A DNA stretch of 64,000 nt from Chitinophaga japonensis (GTDB taxonomy: Bacteria; Bacteroidota; Bacteroidia; Chitinophagales; Chitinophagaceae): positions 558,001-622,000 of the forward strand of contig NZ_VLLG01000005.1 in assembly GCF_007830125.1 (NCBI RefSeq), written 5' to 3'. Positions 59,544 through 64,000 of the stretch are shown in pieces. A program made the position numbers and the translations under genes. The notes beneath the pieces are model-generated. The model did no database searches and was not told the origin of the DNA. It saw only the letters and a list, made by a program, of their open reading frames with translations. Positions within the stretch are counted from its first letter, which is position 1; each line of letters opens with the position of its first letter.

Positions 59544-62144
59544 ATGGTGAAAAAACTCCCCCTGCTATGCCTGTTATCCATCATACTGGCGCTGCCTGGC
59601 GCCTTATCCGGCATGCACAACGAACCGGACTCCGTGTACCTGCTTGCATATGCCACCGGTAAGAACAATAATCATAACGGCCTGCAGTTTGCCTGGAGCC
59701 GTGACCGGCAGCAATGGCATCCTATCGGGGACGATTATGGTTTCCTGAAATGTGACTACGGGCGCTGGGGCGCAGAAAAACGGATGATCAGCCCCTACCT
59801 GTTGCAGGGCCCGGACAGCCTGTGGCATTGTGTGTGGAGCCTCAATGAGCGGGACCGCCTTTTTGCCCACGCTGCCTCCCCCGACCTGGTGCACTGGAAA
59901 AGGCAAAGCTACCCTGTTATAGAAAAAGGCGAAAATTTCCTGCGCCCGGCACTGCAGTATGACAAGGCCAGGGGGCAATACAACATTACCTATGCCAGCG
60001 CCGGCAACCGGCATTACCGCATCAGCACCAAAGATTTCAAAACCTACGGCCCTGCCAGGGAAGTGCCGGCCGCGCAGCATTCCGGCGCCGGCCAAACGGT
60101 TACTTTACCTGCAGGTCCCGCTACCGGACAGGTGCACCGTGTAGCATGGGCAGTGGTGGACCGGCTGCTCAAAAAATATGAATGGCAGCAGTATAAACGG
60201 ATGCAGAACGCGGAATCCACCCGGCAGGACAGCCAGCGCTTTGCCGGCCTGCAGCCGGTACAGGCCAGCATTACCGTACAGCCGCAAATGGCCCGGCCGA
60301 TCAGCGAACTGCTGCTGGGCATTTTCTTTGAAGACATTAATTACGCAGCGGATGGCGGCCTGTACGCAGAGCTGGTGCAGAACCGCGATTTTGAATATAA
60401 CCCGGGCGATAAGGAAGGGCGTGACCCGGGCTGGAACAGCAGCCACTCCTGGACACTGCAGGGAGCCAACACGTCTTTTGCAGTCGATTCGTCCACGCCG
60501 GTACACCCTCACAACCCGCATTACGCGGTGCTGGACACCAAAGCCCCCGGCGCGGCGCTGGTCAATGCCGGCTTTGATGGCATTCCTGTAAAGCAGGGTG
60601 AAAAATATGATCTTACTTTCTTTGCCCGGCGCCCGGATGGACCAAAGGGAAAGGTGCTGGTCAGCCTGGTCAGCCAGCAGCAGGAAGTGCTGGCGCAGGC
60701 CACCGTGGATATTGCCCCCGGCAACTGGACATCCGTTAGCACCGTGCTTACTGCTGCTGCTGACGCCACGGCTGCGCAACTATCATTGCAGCCGCTCTCG
60801 CCGGGCCGCCTGTCGCTGGATATGATCTCCCTTTTCCCACAAAAGACATTCAGGGGCAGGAAGAATGGTTTACGGGCAGACCTGGCGCAGGCCATTGCGG
60901 GCATTCACCCGCGCTTTGTGCGGTTCCCGGGCGGCTGCGTAGCGCATGGAGACGGGCTGGGCAACATCTACCGCTGGAAAAACACCATCGGTCCCCTGGA
61001 AGCGCGCGTACCGCAGCGCAACCTCTGGGGCTATCATCAATCCGCCGGGCTGGGCTATTTTGAATACTTCCAGTTCTGTGAAGATATCGGCGCGGAGCCG
61101 GTGCCCGTGGTAGCGGCCGGCGTCCCCTGCCAGAACTCAGGCGCCGGCACCTGCGGGGGCGGTCAGCAGGGCGGCATCCCGATGGACGAAATGGACGAGT
61201 ATGTACAGGATATACTGGACCTGGTGGAATATGCTAACGGCGGCGTAAACACGAAATGGGGTAAAAAACGCGCGGAAGCCGGACACCCGGCTCCCTTCCA
61301 CCTCAAATACATCGGCGTGGGGAATGAAGACCTGATCACGGATGTTTTCGAGGAGCGGTTCACGCTGATCTACAAGGCCCTGAAAGAAAAGCACCCGGAG
61401 ATCACCGTGATCGGCACCGTAGGGCCGTTCTTTGAAGGCACCGATTATGAAGAAGGATGGGACATTGCCGGGAAACTGCAGGTGCCCATGGTAGATGAGC
61501 ATTACTACCAGTCGCCGGGCTGGTTCATCCACAACCAGGATTTCTATGACCGGTACGACCGTTCCAAATCAAAAGTATACCTGGGCGAGTACGCGGCCCA
61601 CCTGCCCGGCCGGCCCAGCAACCTGGAAACCGCGCTGGCGGAAGCGCTGTACCTGACCGCCCTGGAGCGGAACGGCGACGTGGTGCAGATGGCTTCCTAC
61701 GCCCCTTTGCTGGCAAAAGAAGGACATACCCAGTGGAAGCCCGACCTGATCTATTTTAACAATACCGCGGTAAAGCCCACCGTGGGATACTATGTACAGC
61801 AATTGTACGGCCTGCACGCCGGGGATGAGTACCTGCCCGGCGCTGTTGCGCTTTCCAATAATGACGACGCTGTAAAAAAACGTATTGCCGTTTCCGTGGT
61901 ACGAGATACCAAAAGCGGGGACCTGGTCCTGAAAATGGTGAACCTGCTGCCGGTAGCGGTGCAATCCGCCATTGATCTCAACGGCATTTCCGTTGCCAGC
62001 GGCCAGGCCCTTAAAACCATCCTGCAGGGACGTCCCGGCGACGAGGACACGCGGCCGGTAACCATCTCCTGCGAGGTAGCCGAAAAATTCAATACGGCAT
62101 TGCCGGCCTATTCCTTTACCGTTATCCGAATCAAAACAAAATAA
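59544..62144 (+). CDS. Exported GH51 alpha-L-arabinofuranosidase with N-terminal GH43-like segment
   Basis: An 866-residue protein from ATG 59544 (MVKKLPLLCLLSIILALPGA); the frame reaches 59520, inside the operator. Residues about 30-210 resemble part of a GH43/GH32-type propeller (YLLAYATGKNNNHNGLQFAW, WHCVWSLNERDRLFAHAASP, LRPALQYDKARGQYNITYAS). GH51 follows: FFEDINYAADGGLYAELVQN, a carbohydrate-binding-like beta domain, then FVRFPGGCVAHGD. The acid/base Glu is in KYIGVGNEDLITD near 591 and the nucleophile is in YLGEYAAH near 680. It releases arabinofuranose side chains from plant polysaccharides. The propeller fragment looks too short for a full active GH43 domain and may only bind substrate. 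Confidence 0.9.
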   Translation: MVKKLPLLCLLSIILALPGALSGMHNEPDSVYLLAYATGKNNNHNGLQFAWSRDRQQWHPIGDDYGFLKCDYGRWGAEKRMISPYLLQGPDSLWHCVWSLNERDRLFAHAASPDLVHWKRQSYPVIEKGENFLRPALQYDKARGQYNITYASAGNRHYRISTKDFKTYGPAREVPAAQHSGAGQTVTLPAGPATGQVHRVAWAVVDRLLKKYEWQQYKRMQNAESTRQDSQRFAGLQPVQASITVQPQMARPISELLLGIFFEDINYAADGGLYAELVQNRDFEYNPGDKEGRDPGWNSSHSWTLQGANTSFAVDSSTPVHPHNPHYAVLDTKAPGAALVNAGFDGIPVKQGEKYDLTFFARRPDGPKGKVLVSLVSQQQEVLAQATVDIAPGNWTSVSTVLTAAADATAAQLSLQPLSPGRLSLDMISLFPQKTFRGRKNGLRADLAQAIAGIHPRFVRFPGGCVAHGDGLGNIYRWKNTIGPLEARVPQRNLWGYHQSAGLGYFEYFQFCEDIGAEPVPVVAAGVPCQNSGAGTCGGGQQGGIPMDEMDEYVQDILDLVEYANGGVNTKWGKKRAEAGHPAPFHLKYIGVGNEDLITDVFEERFTLIYKALKEKHPEITVIGTVGPFFEGTDYEEGWDIAGKLQVPMVDEHYYQSPGWFIHNQDFYDRYDRSKSKVYLGEYAAHLPGRPSNLETALAEALYLTALERNGDVVQMASYAPLLAKEGHTQWKPDLIYFNNTAVKPTVGYYVQQLYGLHAGDEYLPGAVALSNNDDAVKKRIAVSVVRDTKSGDLVLKMVNLLPVAVQSAIDLNGISVASGQALKTILQGRPGDEDTRPVTISCEVAEKFNTALPAYSFTVIRIKTK

Positions 62145-62149
62145 GCATT

Positions 62150-63493
62150 ATGATGAAACAGCTCTGCTCACTGATCCTGGTGATCCTTGGTTTTACGGCG
62201 CATGCGCAGCAGGCGGCCGATTTTCACAACTGGGCGCCCACCCCGCCCATGGGATGGAACAGTTGGGACTGTTTTGGCCCCACCGTGGCAGAGGCCGAGG
62301 TCAAAGCCAATGCAGACTATATGGCGAAGCACCTGAAAGCCTATGGCTGGGAGTATGTGATCGTGGATATCCGCTGGTATGTATCAAACGACAAAGCGCA
62401 CGGTTACAACGAAACCGACCCGGCCTACAACATAGATGAATACGGGCGCTTCCAGCCTGCTGTGAACCGCTTCCCTTCCGCTGCCGGCGGCAAAGGGTTT
62501 AAACCGCTGGCAGATTACCTGCACAGCAAAGGCCTGCAATTCGGCATTCACATTATGCGGGGCATACCGGTAATAGCGGTAAAGCGCAACCTGCCCATTA
62601 AAGGCAGCAGCGCTACTGCCCGGGACATCTATTCCGAAAAGGACCAGTGCAAATGGCTGCACGACATGTACACCATCGTGCCGGGCAAAGAAGGCGCACA
62701 GGCTTACTACAATTCCCTTTTTGAGCTATATGCGGACTGGGGCGTGGACTTCGTGAAGGTGGACGACCTCTCCGCCCCCATTTACTTCACGGAAGAGATC
62801 AACATGATCCGCAAGGCGATAGACCGTACCGGGCGCAAGATCGTATTAAGCACCTCGCCTGGAGAAACACCCATTGCGCACGCCGCGCATGTACAGCAGC
62901 ATGCCAATATGTGGCGTACGGTAAATGATTTCTGGGACCGCTGGGACCACCTGGACGAGCATTTTGAAGTGTTTGAGCGCTGGAACAAGTGGCGCATGCC
63001 CGGCGCCTGGCCGGACGGCGACATGCTGCCCCTGGGCCACATTGGCATCCGCGCGGAAAGAGGCGATCCCCGCATGAGCAAATTCACCAGGGACGAGCAG
63101 TACACACTGATGACGCTCTGGAGCATCTTCCGCTCGCCCCTGATGTTTGGCGGCCATCTCCCGGACAATGACCCTTTCACGCTTTCCCTGCTCACCAATA
63201 AGGAGGTGCTGTCCGTGCTCAATCACAGCACCAACAACCGGCCTGTTTTCACCGATCCTGCCAAAGCTGCCTGGACAGCCGATGCTACCGGCAGCAAAAA
63301 CAAGTACCTGGCGGTTTTTAACCGTGGCGATCAACGTGCTGCCATTCCCGTTACACTGTCATCACTCGGCATTACCGGGCCTTGCAGGATCACGGACCTG
63401 TGGACGGGTAAAACCACAGGCACATTTTCCGGCACCTTTGCCCCGGAGATCAACGCGCACGGTGCGGGGCTGTATAAGTTATGGCAGGAGTAG
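62150..63493 (+). CDS. Exported GH27 alpha-galactosidase
   Basis: A 447-residue enzyme with signal peptide MMKQLCSLILVILGFTAHAQ. GH27 motifs are PTPPMGWNSWDCFGPTVAEA at the start of the barrel, WEYVIVDIRWYVSND, and the nucleophile Asp in VDFVKVDDLSAP near residue 202. The second catalytic Asp is probably in MWRTVNDFWDRWDH near 258. A C-terminal beta domain closes the protein (YLAVFNRGDQRAAIPVTLSS). It hydrolyses terminal alpha-linked galactose. It starts 5 bases after the arabinofuranosidase gene and shares its operator. Its last 163 bases are covered by the antisense extension of the GH97 frame. Confidence 0.92.
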   Translation: MMKQLCSLILVILGFTAHAQQAADFHNWAPTPPMGWNSWDCFGPTVAEAEVKANADYMAKHLKAYGWEYVIVDIRWYVSNDKAHGYNETDPAYNIDEYGRFQPAVNRFPSAAGGKGFKPLADYLHSKGLQFGIHIMRGIPVIAVKRNLPIKGSSATARDIYSEKDQCKWLHDMYTIVPGKEGAQAYYNSLFELYADWGVDFVKVDDLSAPIYFTEEINMIRKAIDRTGRKIVLSTSPGETPIAHAAHVQQHANMWRTVNDFWDRWDHLDEHFEVFERWNKWRMPGAWPDGDMLPLGHIGIRAERGDPRMSKFTRDEQYTLMTLWSIFRSPLMFGGHLPDNDPFTLSLLTNKEVLSVLNHSTNNRPVFTDPAKAAWTADATGSKNKYLAVFNRGDQRAAIPVTLSSLGITGPCRITDLWTGKTTGTFSGTFAPEINAHGAGLYKLWQE

Positions 63494-64000
63494 TTCCGAT
63501 AGGGGCGCAGATAGACCTGCCAGGTTTTAAAAACCTGGTCTGGTTTCAGCCACATGGCATGCCCGCCGGATGCCGGCAGCACAATAGGCATCACCGTGGA
63601 TGCATTGACGCGCTGCTCCGTTACTTTTACCTTGGTTTTGGTAGGGACGGCGGGATCATCCGTGTATATTTTTGCAAGGAATGACTGGCCCGGCGGTAAA
63701 AAATCAAATGACAACTGCAGCGTCCGGGCGCTATTGTTGGTGATGGTGCCCACAAACCATTCCGCTCCTTTCCTGCGGGCTACGGAAATGTGCTCGCCAG
63801 GTTCGCCCTGCAGCACCCGGGTCTCGTCCCAGGTAACGGGAATATGATCCCAGAATTCCAGCTCCGGTTCATCATCGCTTAATGCAGGACTGTCATACCA
63901 GTACAGGGTTTGCAGGGGGCTGTAGTAAATAGCGGCCAGCGCAAGCTGATGCGCATGCGTGGTCTTTATCCGCGGATCGTAGTAACAGATGGTGTAATCG
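63331..64000 (-). CDS. GH97-family glycosidase, C-terminal part (5' end outside window, 3' end extended)
   Basis: The minus-strand frame is open from the window edge. It contains typical GH97 C-terminal sequence: HAHQLALAAIYYSPLQTLYW, then PELEFWDHIPVTWDETRVLQ, GEPGEHISVARRKGAEWFVG, and a final beta domain ending PASGGHAMWLKP near 63550. GH97 enzymes are exported alpha-glucosidases or alpha-galactosidases. Family members stop about there, but this frame continues for about 70 codons of low-quality sequence that is antisense to the GH27 gene, to a stop at 63331. A palindrome at 63520-63538 lies at the junction. The natural end is probably near 63540 and the stop may have been lost. Confidence 0.82.
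   Translation of the reverse strand, partial: DYTICYYDPRIKTTHAHQLALAAIYYSPLQTLYWYDSPALSDDEPELEFWDHIPVTWDETRVLQGEPGEHISVARRKGAEWFVGTITNNSARTLQLSFDFLPPGQSFLAKIYTDDPAVPTKTKVKVTEQRVNASTVMPIVLPASGGHAMWLKPDQVFKTWQVYLRPYRNYSCHNLYSPAPCALISGAKVPENVPVVLPVHRSVILQGPVMPSDDSVTGMAAR
63520..63538. repeat. Palindrome at the junction of the convergent GH27 and GH97 genes
   Basis: CCAGGTTTT and AAAACCTGG flank a single A, a perfect 9-1-9 inverted repeat within a longer imperfect one (AGACCTG on the left). It could serve as a bidirectional terminator. It resembles short intergenic hairpin repeats seen in Bacteroidota genomes; that resemblance is from memory. Confidence 0.55.

Overview
The window looks like chromosomal DNA from a Bacteroidota bacterium of the Chitinophaga type. 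Evidence: moderately high GC, three SusC/SusD pairs, two complete ECF sigma factor/FecR modules, several further TonB-dependent receptors, DUF3667, DUF4625 and DUF6660 proteins, and repeated promoter elements of the Bacteroidota form TTG-N19/20-TAnnTTTG. No ribosomal RNA, phage, insertion sequence or CRISPR array was seen.

Layout. 0-10 kb is mostly housekeeping and regulation: the 3' end of tex, a four-gene minus-strand cluster (DUF3667, enoyl-CoA hydratase, an Ivy-like protein, a small exported protein), a response-regulator/flavoprotein fusion beside a Crp-type sensor kinase, an AraC regulator, a small beta-barrel protein, and tRNA-Gly(GCC) and tRNA-Leu(UAA). A decayed Fic gene lies at 10.05-10.38 kb. 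10.4-23.2 kb, minus strand, is a nutrient-uptake locus: ECF sigma, FecR, SusC-SusD, a second SusC-SusD and a DUF1735-type lipoprotein, with no enzyme. A 53-residue lanthipeptide-type precursor stands alone at 23.5 kb.

23.7-36.6 kb is a metal-acquisition island: three TonB receptors, a Fur/Zur-family regulator, three small membrane-anchored proteins sharing an HC-x2-C motif and an R/K-GPP tail, a DUF6660 protein, two DUF4625 lipoproteins and a large exported PHP-like protein. The inverted repeat TGCAAY-N3-GTTGCA occurs at three promoters here and again at 48.37 kb, in front of a TonB receptor followed by an exported CobN-like chelatase (42.4-48.3 kb). I infer one metal-responsive regulon. Between the two parts lie a large cytosolic-looking protein resembling eCIS-associated cargo, with a basic patch like a nuclear localisation signal (36.65-38.57 kb), and a GH35/DUF5597 glycosidase with a sialate O-acetylesterase.

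48.4-55.6 kb is a second ECF sigma/FecR/SusC/SusD locus. 55.8-59.5 kb carries a TPR histidine kinase, methionine aminopeptidase and a DUF4239-like membrane protein. 59.5-64 kb holds exported glycosidases: GH51 then GH27 on the plus strand, and a convergent partial GH97, probably acting on arabinose- and galactose-containing plant polysaccharide.
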